From an uncultured Pelagibacteraceae bacterium (GTDB taxonomy: Bacteria > Pseudomonadota > Alphaproteobacteria > Pelagibacterales > Pelagibacteraceae), in NCBI GenBank assembly GCA_902555275.1, contig CACDRY010000005.1, positions 33,443-97,442 on the forward strand: a stretch of DNA of 64,000 bases, given 5' to 3'. Both the position numbers and the translations under genes were made by a program. The notes under the pieces were generated by a model. It was not told the origin of the DNA and ran no database searches. It saw nothing but the letters and a program-made list of their open reading frames with translations. Position 1 is the stretch's first letter, and every line of letters starts with the position of its first letter. This document shows positions 8,920 to 18,159 of the stretch, piece by piece.

Positions 8920-9948
8920 ATGAAAAAAATATCAATTTCAGCATTAATTCTATCCTTATTTGTTTCAAGTTTTGCGATAGCAAATGAGGTTAATATATTC
9001 AATGCTAGACACTATAAAGCTGACGCTGAACTTTATAGCAAATTTACAGCAGATACTGGAATTAAAGTAAATTTAATTAACGGTAAAGCTGGAGCTTTAG
9101 AAAAAAGAATGATCGAGGAGGGCGCAGACTCAGCTGCCGATCTATACATTACAGCAGATGCTGGAAGATGTGGTGCTTTTAAAGCTAAAGGTATGACACA
9201 ATCAGGGTTAGTATCATCAACTATCAAATCTTCAGTTCCGAAAAACTTTAGAACAACTCACTGGGTTGGTGTAGCTAAGAGAGCTAGAATAGTCTATTAC
9301 GCTCCAGAAAGAGTTAGTGGTGCAGAATTATCTGGATTAACTTATGAAAGTCTGGCTGATCCTAAATGGAAAGGTAGAATTGCAATAAGAGCATCTAGCA
9401 ATATTTACAACAAATCTTTAGTAGCATCATTAGTAAAAAATAATGGAAAAAAAGCTGCTGGAGAGTGGGCAAAAGGTGTTGTTGCTAACATGGCTAGAGA
9501 TCCAAAAGGTAATGATAGAGCTCAGATTATGGCAGTTGCAGCTGGAGAAGCTGATATTGCAGTAGCTAATACATATTATTTAGCTTTAATGTTATCTGGT
9601 AATAAAGGACCTGAACAACAAGAAGCGGCAAAAAAAGTTAAAGCATTTTTCCCTAATCAAAACGACAGAGGAACACACATGAACATAAGTTGTGCAGCTT
9701 TAGTTAAAGGAGCGCCCAATAAAACTAATGCAATTGCACTTGTTGATTTCTTATTATCACCAGAAGCTCAAGAACACTTTACAAATAATACGTTTGAGTT
9801 TCCAATGATAGCTGGAGTTTCACCAAGTCCATTGGTAGTAAACAACTTAGGTTTAGATTTTAAACAAGATCTAACAACAAGTGTTGCTAGTTATGGAGCA
9901 AAGCAAGCTGATGCCCTAGAGGTAATGACAGCTGCTGGTTGGAAGTAA
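8920..9948 (+). CDS. fbpA: Fe(III) ABC transporter periplasmic binding protein (FbpA/FutA/IdiA type)
   Basis: The 342-residue protein begins MKKISISALILSL with a cleavable signal peptide ending about residue 22 (FAIANEV). An in-frame TTG at 8839 would lengthen it, but that start would fall inside the Fur boxes and bury the signal peptide, so ATG 8920 is chosen. The body has the ferric-ion-binding family pattern: NIFNARHYKADAELY at the mature N-terminus, then WKGRIAIRASSNIY and VANTYYLALMLSG, with the paired tyrosines typical of Fe(III) ligands. It captures iron in the periplasm for the permease and ATPase downstream. The Fur boxes upstream imply induction by iron starvation. Confidence 0.93.
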   Translation: MKKISISALILSLFVSSFAIANEVNIFNARHYKADAELYSKFTADTGIKVNLINGKAGALEKRMIEEGADSAADLYITADAGRCGAFKAKGMTQSGLVSSTIKSSVPKNFRTTHWVGVAKRARIVYYAPERVSGAELSGLTYESLADPKWKGRIAIRASSNIYNKSLVASLVKNNGKKAAGEWAKGVVANMARDPKGNDRAQIMAVAAGEADIAVANTYYLALMLSGNKGPEQQEAAKKVKAFFPNQNDRGTHMNISCAALVKGAPNKTNAIALVDFLLSPEAQEHFTNNTFEFPMIAGVSPSPLVVNNLGLDFKQDLTTSVASYGAKQADALEVMTAAGWK

Positions 9949-9971
9949 CATTGAAAGTTAAAAAAAAATTT

Positions 9972-10121
9972 ATGTCTGAAGTTAATTTAAATAAATCAGC
10001 CAATGCATGCGTACCATGTGCTGAGGAGTGTAAAAAAATTAACAAAAGAATAAATAAAAGGAAATTATCAGAGATAAGTACTAAAGATTTTCCGCACATT
10101 TCAAAGGTATTCAATATCTGA
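9972..10121 (+). CDS. Small cysteine-containing ORF in the iron operon, unknown function
   Basis: A 49-residue frame starts at ATG 9972, 23 bases after the binding-protein stop, and ends 12 bases before a terminator hairpin. The peptide begins MSEVNLNKSANACVPCAEECKK and is then lysine-rich. It has three cysteines arranged CVPCAEEC. There is no signal peptide and no good Shine-Dalgarno site. I recognise no family. Position suggests it is co-expressed with the iron-binding protein under Fur control. It could be a real small metal-handling protein or a chance frame in the spacer. Confidence 0.45.
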   Translation: MSEVNLNKSANACVPCAEECKKINKRINKRKLSEISTKDFPHISKVFNI

Positions 10122-10133
10122 CTTTTCTTAATT

Positions 10134-10164
10134 AAAGTGCCTATGCATCCTTCGTAGGCACTTT
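10134..10164 (+). terminator. Hairpin terminator between binding-protein and permease genes
   Basis: A perfect 10-base-pair stem (AAAGTGCCTA pairing with TAGGCACTTT) encloses an 11-base loop and is followed by a short T/A-rich run. It lies after the iron-binding protein and the small Cys ORF, and 50 bases before the permease. It probably ends most transcripts there, leaving the permease and ATPase at lower level by read-through. Confidence 0.75.
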
Positions 10165-10214
10165 TAAAAATATTTAAAGAGACTATATGGGTCATTTAAA
10201 CTACAATTATCTCT

Positions 10215-11843
10215 ATGTTTTCAAACAAATTTAATATCTGGTTTTTAAGTTCTCTGCTTATTTCCTTACTTGTTATAATCCCTATTTTGACAGTTTCTTT
10301 AAGCTTTTTTGAGGATACTTCTCGATATTTTGACATACTTAAAAAAACTTTTTTGTTTGAATATATTTTTAATTCTTTATCACTTTTAGTTGGTGTCTTA
10401 ATACTAACTTTTTTTCTAGGTGTTGGATCTGCTTACGTAGTCTCTTTTTACAAATTCCCAGGTGTTAACTTCTTTAAATGGGCATTAATTTTATCTTTTG
10501 CTATACCACCCTATATTTATGCATATTCATTATTTGCATTTTTTGACAATTATGGCACTGCATTTACAATATTAAAGACTTTATTTGGTGATGGTGAGTA
10601 CAATAAAAGTATACCAAAGTTTGATGGAATGTTTGGTTTAATATTATCTATTTCATTTTCTCTTTATGCTTATGTTTATATTCTTGCAAGATCTTCTTTT
10701 TTATATCAATCACAAAATTTAATAGACCTTGGAAGAAATTTAGGTTTTTCAAAATTTAAATCTTTTTATTCAATAATATTACCAGCCGCTAGACCTGCAA
10801 TAGTTGCTGGCCTCTCTTTAGTTGCAATGGAAACATTAGCAGAGTTTGGGGCAGTAGACTTTTTTTCAGTTAATACACTAACAACAGGTATATATAATGC
10901 TTGGATAACTTTTGATGATCTAGCTTTTGCTAATAGAATTTCATTTTTTCTATTGTTATTTATATTTATTCTTTTTCTGACTGAAAATCTATCTAGAAAA
11001 AAAGCGAAATATCACTTGGATACAAGAGGCGGTTTTAAACAAAAAGAAAAAATAAAACTTTCTGGAACAAATTCTTTTTTTGCATTTTTGTTTTGTTTTT
11101 TATTGTTCTTTCTAAGTTTTCTATTTCCATTAGGGCAAATGCTTTATTGGACAATAAAATTTCCTGAAAATTTCTTTGACATAAATGTAATAAATCTTTT
11201 ATTAAATACACTTTATTTAGTAGGATTATCAAGCTTGGTTCTAATAATGTTTGCTTTAATTTCTAATTATGGAAATCGAGTTTCGAGAAATAAAACATTA
11301 AATTTTTTATCCACATTGTCGATTTCAGGTTATGCTATACCAGGTGTTATTTTAGCCGTTGCTTTTATAACTTTTATTGCCTGGTTTGATGAAAATATAA
11401 TTAAATCATTAGGCTTTTTATCAATTAAAAAATTATTTATTGGATCTATTTTAGGTTTAGTTATTGTTTATTTTGTTCGTTTTTACTCACTTGCTTTTAA
11501 TGGAATAAAATCAGGATATGAAAAAATAAATGTTTCAGTTGATGAGAGTGCATACCTCCTTGGCTATTCAAAAAGAAAAACGTTTATGAATATTCATGTA
11601 CCATATTTAAGAAATTCATTGTTATTTGTAGTTATTTTAATATCTCTTGAAATAATTAGAGAATTACCAATTACCTTGGTTCTTCGCCCGTTTAATTTTG
11701 AAACATTCGCAACTACCGCTTATATCTCAGCCTCAGAGGATATGCTTGAAGCAGCAGCAGTACCATCATTATTTTTAATTTTAATTGCTGCTTTTTTTAT
11801 TACAATAACTTCAAATTATATTTTAAAAGAGAATAATGGCTAA
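10215..11843 (+). CDS. fbpB: Fe(III) ABC transporter permease (FbpB type)
   Basis: This 542-residue, very hydrophobic protein has about twelve predicted membrane segments in two halves, each with a binding-protein-dependent permease (EAA-type) loop. The first is near residues 170-215 (LGRNLGFSKFKSFYSIILPA). The second is near residues 445-475 (AYLLGYSKRKTFMNIHVPYL). This fused two-domain design is usual for FbpB/SfuB ferric iron permeases. It follows the binding protein across a terminator hairpin and overlaps the ATPase gene by eight bases, so permease and ATPase are coupled. Confidence 0.93.
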   Translation: MFSNKFNIWFLSSLLISLLVIIPILTVSLSFFEDTSRYFDILKKTFLFEYIFNSLSLLVGVLILTFFLGVGSAYVVSFYKFPGVNFFKWALILSFAIPPYIYAYSLFAFFDNYGTAFTILKTLFGDGEYNKSIPKFDGMFGLILSISFSLYAYVYILARSSFLYQSQNLIDLGRNLGFSKFKSFYSIILPAARPAIVAGLSLVAMETLAEFGAVDFFSVNTLTTGIYNAWITFDDLAFANRISFFLLLFIFILFLTENLSRKKAKYHLDTRGGFKQKEKIKLSGTNSFFAFLFCFLLFFLSFLFPLGQMLYWTIKFPENFFDINVINLLLNTLYLVGLSSLVLIMFALISNYGNRVSRNKTLNFLSTLSISGYAIPGVILAVAFITFIAWFDENIIKSLGFLSIKKLFIGSILGLVIVYFVRFYSLAFNGIKSGYEKINVSVDESAYLLGYSKRKTFMNIHVPYLRNSLLFVVILISLEIIRELPITLVLRPFNFETFATTAYISASEDMLEAAAVPSLFLILIAAFFITITSNYILKENNG

Positions 11844-12894
11844 TAACTTTTTAGAAATAAATAATGTTGATTTCAAAGCAGGTGGAAAAACAAAAGTAAA
11901 AAATGTATCTTTTTCAGTTCAAAACGAAGGAGACATTATTTGTCTTCTAGGACCTTCAGGAATAGGAAAAACTACAATTTTAAGAACAATCGCTGGATTA
12001 GAAAAGATTAATAATGGTTCTATAATTATCAATAATAAAACTATATCTTCAAAAAAAATTCACATTGAGCCAGAGGATCGAAATATTTCACTTGCCTTTC
12101 AAGACAATAGTTTATTTCCACATTACAATGTCGAAAAAAATATATTAATTGGAACAGAAAAAAAAAATAAAAAAAAAACTAAAATAAATGCAAAAGAAAT
12201 AGTAGAATTTTTAAATCTAAAAAAAATATTAAATAAATATCCACATGAGATAAGTGCCGGTGAAGCGCAAAGATCGTCACTAGCAAGAGCTTTAGTTTCG
12301 AATCCAGACTTATTATTATTAGACGAGCCTTTATCCAATGTTGACCAAAGCTTTAAAGAAGAAATTCAAGTCGAATTAAAACAATTATTAAGTAAATCTA
12401 AAATAACAACTATAATTGTAACACACGACTCTTACGAAGCGTTTTACCTAGGAAGTAAATGTGGAATAATATTAAATAAACAACTTAAACAATTTGATGA
12501 TCCTTATAATGTTTATCATTTTCCTAATTCAGTAGAAGTTGTAAATTTTTTAAATAGAGGAATTTTAATTCCTGCAAAAGTTACAAGCGAAAATAGTTTA
12601 GAAAATAATGATCTTGGAACAATTAAAGGTAATTTTGTTAAACACTATCCAAATGGGTCAGAGGTAAAACTTTTATTACAGCCAGAAGATTTAGAACATG
12701 ATGATAAAAGTAATTTAAAATTAGAAGTCGTTGATCGTAAATTTAGAGGAACAAATTTTATTTATACTTTAAAAACACCAAGCGAGTTACAAATTCCTGT
12801 ATTTGTTCATTCACACCATATTCACCAGCATGAAATAGACGAAAAATTTGGTATTAAACGACCAATTCACATTGACCACATTGTTTGTTTTTAA
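11836..12894 (+). CDS. fbpC: Fe(III) ABC transporter ATPase (FbpC type)
   Basis: The 352-residue ATPase has Walker A GPSGIGKT (residues 39-46), Q-loop LAFQDNSLFPHYNV, Walker B LLLLDEPLSNVD and the switch IVTHDSYEA. The ABC signature is ISAGEAQRSSLARAL rather than the common LSGGQ, a variant worth noting. The C-terminal 120 residues form a TOBE-like regulatory domain (LLLQPEDLEHDD region). It energises ferric iron import with the permease it overlaps. A poly-lysine stretch near residues 108-116 lies between the Q-loop and signature. The stop is only 27 bases from the next gene, so read-through into the amine-dehydrogenase unit is possible. Confidence 0.93.
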   Translation: MANNFLEINNVDFKAGGKTKVKNVSFSVQNEGDIICLLGPSGIGKTTILRTIAGLEKINNGSIIINNKTISSKKIHIEPEDRNISLAFQDNSLFPHYNVEKNILIGTEKKNKKKTKINAKEIVEFLNLKKILNKYPHEISAGEAQRSSLARALVSNPDLLLLDEPLSNVDQSFKEEIQVELKQLLSKSKITTIIVTHDSYEAFYLGSKCGIILNKQLKQFDDPYNVYHFPNSVEVVNFLNRGILIPAKVTSENSLENNDLGTIKGNFVKHYPNGSEVKLLLQPEDLEHDDKSNLKLEVVDRKFRGTNFIYTLKTPSELQIPVFVHSHHIHQHEIDEKFGIKRPIHIDHIVCF

Positions 12895-12921
12895 GTATTA
12901 TTATACTTTAAAAATATATTC

Positions 12922-15366
12922 ATGGATAAAGATTTACCCAGAAGCACTAAAGTTGTAGTTATTGGAGGCGGCGTAGCTGGAACCTCGTGTGCATATCATC
13001 TAGCTAAGTTTGGCTGGAAAGATGTAGTTCTATTAGAGAGAGACCAATTAACATCTGGAACTACATGGCATGCAGCTGGTTTAATGGGTCAATTAGGAGC
13101 TTCATCTACCATTACAAAGTTAAGAAAATATACTTTGGATCTTTATCAGGAATTAGAAAAGAAAACTGAATTATCTATAGGGTTAAAACAGAATGGTGCA
13201 ATTACAGTAGCTACCACAAAAGAGAGAATGCAAGAGTTATTGAGACAAGCAACTACCGCTCAACTATCTGATGTTGAAGTGCATGTTTTGGATAAAAAAC
13301 AAACAAAGGATTTATATCCTGTTGTAAATAATGAGGATATTATTGGAAGTGTGTTTATGCCAAAAGATGGTCAAGCTGATCCAGTAGGCGTAACCAATGT
13401 TTTAGCAAAAGCTGCTAGAATGGAGGGAGCACAAATTTTTGAAAAAACACCTGTAACAAAAATTCTTGTTAAAAATAATTCTATAGTTGGAGTTGAGACC
13501 GATAAAGGAAAAATTGATTGTGAATATGTTGTTTTAGCAACAGGTATGTGGTCTAGACAAATAGGTGAAAAAATGAATGTTAGTATTCCATTGTATCCAA
13601 ATGAACATTTTTACGTGATCACAGAACCAATGAAAGATTTACCAAAAAACTTACCGGTTTTAAGAGATTATAATAATTGTCTCTATCTTAAAGAAGACGC
13701 AGGAAAAATGTTAGTTGGAATTTTTGAACCAAATGCAAAACCTGCCTTTAAAAATACTGGTGTTGTACCAGATGATTTTTCTTTTGGTGAATTACCAGAT
13801 GATTTTGATCATTTCGAACCTTATTTACAAAAATCATTTCACAGGTTGCCTATGTTGGAAAATGCAGGAATTAGAAAATTTTTCTCTGGCCCAGAATCAT
13901 TTACTCCTGATACTCAATATCTTTTAGGTGAAACTCCTGAGATTAAAAAACTTTTTACATGTTGTGGTTTTAACAGTATTGGAATTGCAAGTTCAGGAGG
14001 TGCTGGAAGAGTTACTGCAGAATGGATGATTAATGGACACATTAATGAAGATTTATTTTCATTAGATATTAAAAGATTTCAAAAATTTCATTCATCAAAA
14101 AAATTTATAATGGAAAGAGTGACAGAAACACTTGGTGACTTATATGGAATGCATTGGCCATTTAAACAACATAAAACATCAAGAAACCAAATTGTATTAC
14201 CCTACCAAGAGGAGCTAAAAAAATTAGGTGCTTGTTTTGGAACTTCGGGTGGTTTTGAGAGACCTATGTGGTATGCGTTAAAAGGTGAAAAGGCTGATTA
14301 CAATTATAGTTTTGGTTATCAAAATTGGTATCCATCAGCTGAGCATGAGACTAAAAATGCTAGAGAAAATGTTGGATTATTTGAGTTATCTCCTTTTTCA
14401 AAATTTGACCTTGAAGGGCAAAATGTTCACGAAGAATTACAAAAAATTTGTACAGCAAACATACAAGATGTTGAGGGTAGAGCAACTTATACCCAGATGT
14501 TAAATGAAGATGGAGGAATAGAGACCGATGTTACTGTTACTTGTCTTGAAAAAAACCATTTTAGAGTGATAGGTCCAGCAGCAACAAGAGAACATGATAA
14601 ATTTCATATAAAAAAACATATTTCAGAAGAGATCAATTTTAAAGATGTAACAGAAAATATAACATGCCTAGGATTATACGGACCCAACTCAAGAAAATTA
14701 CTATCTAATATCAGTAATGACGATTTTACAAATGAAGGTATAAAGTTTAGTCATGGAAAATTCGTTACTATTGACGGAGTTAAAGTTTGGGCTCAAAGAT
14801 TATCTTATGTAGGTGAAATAGGATTCGAATTATATACAAACATAGATGAAAGCAAAAAATTATTTTTAGCCATAATTAAAGAGGGTAAAAATCATGGCTT
14901 ATCACTTTGTGGTGCGCATGCTATGGACATTATGAGAATGGAAAGTGGTTTCTTACATTGGGGACATGATATATCACCTGAAGAAAATCAATATCAAGCA
15001 GGACTTAATTTTGCAATCAGTTATAAAAAAAATATAAATTTTGTTGGAAAAGAAGCATTATTAAAAATTAAAGATAAAAACCCTACAAAATCATTAGCCA
15101 TGATGGTATTGAAAGATAACATACCTGGAGAACCTTTGTTACTTCATGAAGAGCCAATTTACTTAGATGATAAAATAATTGGCAGAACAACATCTGGAAA
15201 TTATTCATTTAATTTTAAAAAAAATATTTCATTTGGTTATGTCAACTCTGGAAATTCTATTGAAGACTTGATTAATAAAAATTTATCTATTGAAGTTGAA
15301 AAGAAAAAATACCCTGTAACAATAATCAAAAAACCTTTAAATCAAAAAAATATAAAAAATATTTAA
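12922..15366 (+). CDS. Dimethylglycine/sarcosine dehydrogenase-like FAD protein fused to GcvT domain
   Basis: This 814-residue protein is full length for the DMGDH/SARDH family. The N-terminal FAD site is VVVIGGGVAGTSCA (residues 11-24). It is followed by SGTTWHAAG, in which H50 is the position that carries covalent FAD in characterised members. An FAO-type middle domain follows to about residue 420. The remaining part is GcvT-like (NARENVGLFELSPFSKF; YVGEIGFELY). Known relatives oxidise N-methyl groups of glycine-betaine breakdown products and load the carbon on folate. It overlaps the next gene by one base. The substrate is inferred only. Confidence 0.88.
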   Translation: MDKDLPRSTKVVVIGGGVAGTSCAYHLAKFGWKDVVLLERDQLTSGTTWHAAGLMGQLGASSTITKLRKYTLDLYQELEKKTELSIGLKQNGAITVATTKERMQELLRQATTAQLSDVEVHVLDKKQTKDLYPVVNNEDIIGSVFMPKDGQADPVGVTNVLAKAARMEGAQIFEKTPVTKILVKNNSIVGVETDKGKIDCEYVVLATGMWSRQIGEKMNVSIPLYPNEHFYVITEPMKDLPKNLPVLRDYNNCLYLKEDAGKMLVGIFEPNAKPAFKNTGVVPDDFSFGELPDDFDHFEPYLQKSFHRLPMLENAGIRKFFSGPESFTPDTQYLLGETPEIKKLFTCCGFNSIGIASSGGAGRVTAEWMINGHINEDLFSLDIKRFQKFHSSKKFIMERVTETLGDLYGMHWPFKQHKTSRNQIVLPYQEELKKLGACFGTSGGFERPMWYALKGEKADYNYSFGYQNWYPSAEHETKNARENVGLFELSPFSKFDLEGQNVHEELQKICTANIQDVEGRATYTQMLNEDGGIETDVTVTCLEKNHFRVIGPAATREHDKFHIKKHISEEINFKDVTENITCLGLYGPNSRKLLSNISNDDFTNEGIKFSHGKFVTIDGVKVWAQRLSYVGEIGFELYTNIDESKKLFLAIIKEGKNHGLSLCGAHAMDIMRMESGFLHWGHDISPEENQYQAGLNFAISYKKNINFVGKEALLKIKDKNPTKSLAMMVLKDNIPGEPLLLHEEPIYLDDKIIGRTTSGNYSFNFKKNISFGYVNSGNSIEDLINKNLSIEVEKKKYPVTIIKKPLNQKNIKNI

Positions 15367-16157
15367 TGTTAAAGATAATTTCAAAAAAAAATAGGGCTGC
15401 AGAAATTATTTGCAACCTTAATAAAATTGATAATAAGCAATTAAAAGAAATCAAATCAACACTTGATAAGTATGGAATGATTTATTTTCCAAAACAAAAA
15501 CTTACTTCTAAGAATTATCTTAATTTTGCAAAAAAATTTGGTAAACCAGCTAATTATCCAAGATTGAAAGGTTTAAATAAAAAATATCCTCAAATAACTG
15601 TTGTACAACGTAAATCTACTGACAAAGGACCTAGCTTTGGCGAACAATTTCACACAGACTCCTCTTATACAAAAAAACCTCCTAGATACACGATGTTACT
15701 TTCAAAACTGGTACCTAAAAAAGGTGTTGCTAATACTGACTTTTCTTCGCAGTACTTAGCTTATGAAAAATTGTCAAAAAATTATAAAAATAAGCTTAAA
15801 AAATTAAAAGGCATCTATTCTTCTCATGGACCAATATCAATTACAACAGTTGAGAGAGAAAAAGAAAAAGGAAAAATATCTAAAGAACTGATTTCCAGAC
15901 ATAAAATAATAAGAACTATTAAAAATAAAAAAACTATATACTGTAGCCCTGGGCACTTTTTAAAATTTAATACGCATATGACTAAACAAAAAAAAGAACT
16001 AAAGAAATTCTTATTCAATCATCAGACAAAAAAAACTTTTCAATATTCATTAGAATGGGAAAAAGATCAGCTTGCTATTTGGGATAATAGAGCCATGCTC
16101 CATCAGGCTACACCATTTAAAGGTAATAGAATACTTCATAGAATAACAATACTTTAA
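15366..16157 (+). CDS. TauD/TfdA-family 2-oxoglutarate-dependent dioxygenase
   Basis: The 263-residue protein shows the TauD/TfdA iron triad. An HxD motif lies in EQFHTDSSYTKKPPRY (about residues 96-111). A distal His lies in WDNRAMLHQATPF near the C-terminus, followed by the 2OG-binding Arg in HRITIL. Family members hydroxylate taurine, 2,4-D, carnitine precursors or related small acids. It starts at the stop codon of the dimethylglycine-dehydrogenase-like gene (TAATG) and precedes a transporter by four bases, which suggests that all three handle one methylated or sulfonated compound. No specific substrate is readable. Confidence 0.85.
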   Translation: MLKIISKKNRAAEIICNLNKIDNKQLKEIKSTLDKYGMIYFPKQKLTSKNYLNFAKKFGKPANYPRLKGLNKKYPQITVVQRKSTDKGPSFGEQFHTDSSYTKKPPRYTMLLSKLVPKKGVANTDFSSQYLAYEKLSKNYKNKLKKLKGIYSSHGPISITTVEREKEKGKISKELISRHKIIRTIKNKKTIYCSPGHFLKFNTHMTKQKKELKKFLFNHQTKKTFQYSLEWEKDQLAIWDNRAMLHQATPFKGNRILHRITIL

Positions 16158-16161
16158 TAAA

Positions 16162-17088
16162 ATGTATTCAATAATTCTTGGGTTAACACCTTTTATCTTT
16201 ATCACACTATTTGGTTTTGTTTTTGGAAAACTTAAAATATTTGATTTAGGTCATGCAAAAGTTTTAAATTTGTTTTTATTCTATGTAGCGGTCCCTGCCT
16301 TAATAATTAAATTTGTTGCTCAAAGTGAAATCGGCCAAGTTGATATAAAACAGATAGTTTCATATTTTCTAATGCAAGGAAGTCTTGGGTTTTTAACATT
16401 TTTATTAACATCAAAGTTTTTTAAAAGACCTATTCCAGAATCTATTATATGGGCATTGATGGTAGCACTATCAAATCATGTAACATTATTATTACCTATT
16501 ACAAAAATCTATTTTGGAACTGAAGTAATTACTCAAGTAACAAGTATAATATTAATGGATGGGGTTATTTTATTATCTGTAATTGCTTTTTTTTTAGAAC
16601 TTACTACTAAAAAAAATATTCGATTAACCATATTTATAAAGAACATAGTTCTTAATCCAATGATATTTTCAATCTTAATTGGTCTTTTACTATTTGTATT
16701 TAAGATAAATATCGACGATACGCCAATAGACTACGTACTTTCTGTTTTGGCAGCTTGTGTTTCGCCTATAGGACTTTTTGCAATTGGTATCACCTTATCT
16801 TTTTACACACATAAAGTTATTAATAAATTAACTGCTTCTATATCTATATTAAAATTAGTTGTTTCACCAATCATCCTCTTGATAATTGGCTTTATCATAT
16901 TTGATGCTGGACAACCTGAAAAAATTCCTGGTGCTTTTTTTGTTAGTGTTGCACCATGTGGTCATACAGCTGTGGTATTATGCTCTGCTTATAATGTAAG
17001 TCCTGAAAATATAATAAAAGCTTTATTTATCTCAACTTTTGCATCATTTGTTACCATATTTTTTGCTATTCAATATTTAACAACCTAA
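16162..17088 (+). CDS. AEC-family (auxin efflux carrier-like) membrane transporter
   Basis: The protein has 308 residues and about ten hydrophobic segments with the AEC layout. It opens with LGLTPFIFITLFGFVFGKL, has LFLFYVAVPALIIKF near residue 37, and a second repeat from about residue 165. AEC proteins move organic anions such as malate or malonate. It closes the plus-strand unit and ends one base from the convergent dehydrogenase gene. The direction of transport is not readable. Confidence 0.85.
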   Translation: MYSIILGLTPFIFITLFGFVFGKLKIFDLGHAKVLNLFLFYVAVPALIIKFVAQSEIGQVDIKQIVSYFLMQGSLGFLTFLLTSKFFKRPIPESIIWALMVALSNHVTLLLPITKIYFGTEVITQVTSIILMDGVILLSVIAFFLELTTKKNIRLTIFIKNIVLNPMIFSILIGLLLFVFKINIDDTPIDYVLSVLAACVSPIGLFAIGITLSFYTHKVINKLTASISILKLVVSPIILLIIGFIIFDAGQPEKIPGAFFVSVAPCGHTAVVLCSAYNVSPENIIKALFISTFASFVTIFFAIQYLTT

Positions 17089-17089
17089 G

Positions 17090-18157
17090 TTAATTAATAT
17101 TATCTAAGATTTTATTAGCACATTCTTTTGTATTGCTATCACCATCTAGATCTTGGGTTCTATTTTGCTTTTCTAGCAAAGTTTTTTCGATTGAACCTAC
17201 TATTCGTGTGGCAGCTTCTTTTTCGCCTAAATAATCTAACATCATAGCGCCAGACCAGATTTGACCTATTGGATTTGCAATACCTTTTCCAGCAATATCA
17301 GGTGCTGATCCATGAACAGGCTCGAATAAAGAAGGATGTTTATTTGTTGGGTTAATATTTCCTGATGGAGCTATACCAATTGTTCCCGTACATGCTGGAC
17401 CCAAATCGGATAAAATATCTCCAAATAAATTTGATGCTACAACAACATCAAACCACTCTGGTGTTAAAACAAATCTTGCAGCTAAAATATCGATATGAAA
17501 TTGATCTGTTTTAATCTCAGGGAAATCTTTTTTATTTTCATAAAATCTTTGGTCCCAGTATGGCATGGTTATAGAAATACCATTTGATTTTGTGGCATTA
17601 GTTAATTTTTTTCGATCTCTTGTTTTTGCTAATTCAAATGCAAATTTTTGAACTCTATCTATTCCATGTTTTGACATTATAGTTTCTTGTATAACAATTT
17701 CTCTTTCAGTATTTTGATACATTTTTCCACCTACCGAAGAATATTCGCCCTCAGTGTTTTCACGCACTATCATCATATCTATGTCACCAGGTTTTTTATT
17801 TGCTAAGGGTGCATTTACTCCTTTAAATAATTTTACTGGCCTTAAATTGATAAATTGATCAAATTCTCGTCTAAACTGTAGTAGGGAACCCCATAAAGTA
17901 ATATGATCTGGGTATTTATCTGGCATACCTACTGCACCAAAAAATATTGCATCATGATTACCAATTTGTTGTTTCCAATCATCAGGTAGCATTTTTCCAT
18001 GCTTTTCATAATAATCACATGATGAAAAATCAAATTCATCTATCTTTAATTTAAATTGATGTTGATTTGCTACTTCTTTAAGTATTTTTAAAGCTTCTGG
18101 AACAACCTCTTTTCCAATACCATCTCCAGCAATTGAGGCGATTTTGTATTCTTTCAT
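17090..18157 (-). CDS. D-malate/tartrate dehydrogenase-like (isopropylmalate dehydrogenase family)
   Basis: This 355-residue protein is a beta-decarboxylating dehydrogenase. It has ASIAGDGIGKEVVPEAL at the N-terminus, LLQFRREFDQFINLRPVKLF near residue 91, VRENTEGEYSSVGG near residue 130, and the metal/substrate Asp segment NLFGDILSDLGP near residue 244. The WGSLLQFRREFDQ form and the loop after it fit the tartrate/D-malate dehydrogenase group better than LeuB. Expected activity is NAD-dependent oxidative decarboxylation of D-malate or a similar 2-hydroxy acid. It lies two bases after guaC and may share its transcript. Confidence 0.85.
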   Translation of the reverse strand: MKEYKIASIAGDGIGKEVVPEALKILKEVANQHQFKLKIDEFDFSSCDYYEKHGKMLPDDWKQQIGNHDAIFFGAVGMPDKYPDHITLWGSLLQFRREFDQFINLRPVKLFKGVNAPLANKKPGDIDMMIVRENTEGEYSSVGGKMYQNTEREIVIQETIMSKHGIDRVQKFAFELAKTRDRKKLTNATKSNGISITMPYWDQRFYENKKDFPEIKTDQFHIDILAARFVLTPEWFDVVVASNLFGDILSDLGPACTGTIGIAPSGNINPTNKHPSLFEPVHGSAPDIAGKGIANPIGQIWSGAMMLDYLGEKEAATRIVGSIEKTLLEKQNRTQDLDGDSNTKECANKILDNIN

Positions 18158-18159
18158 CC

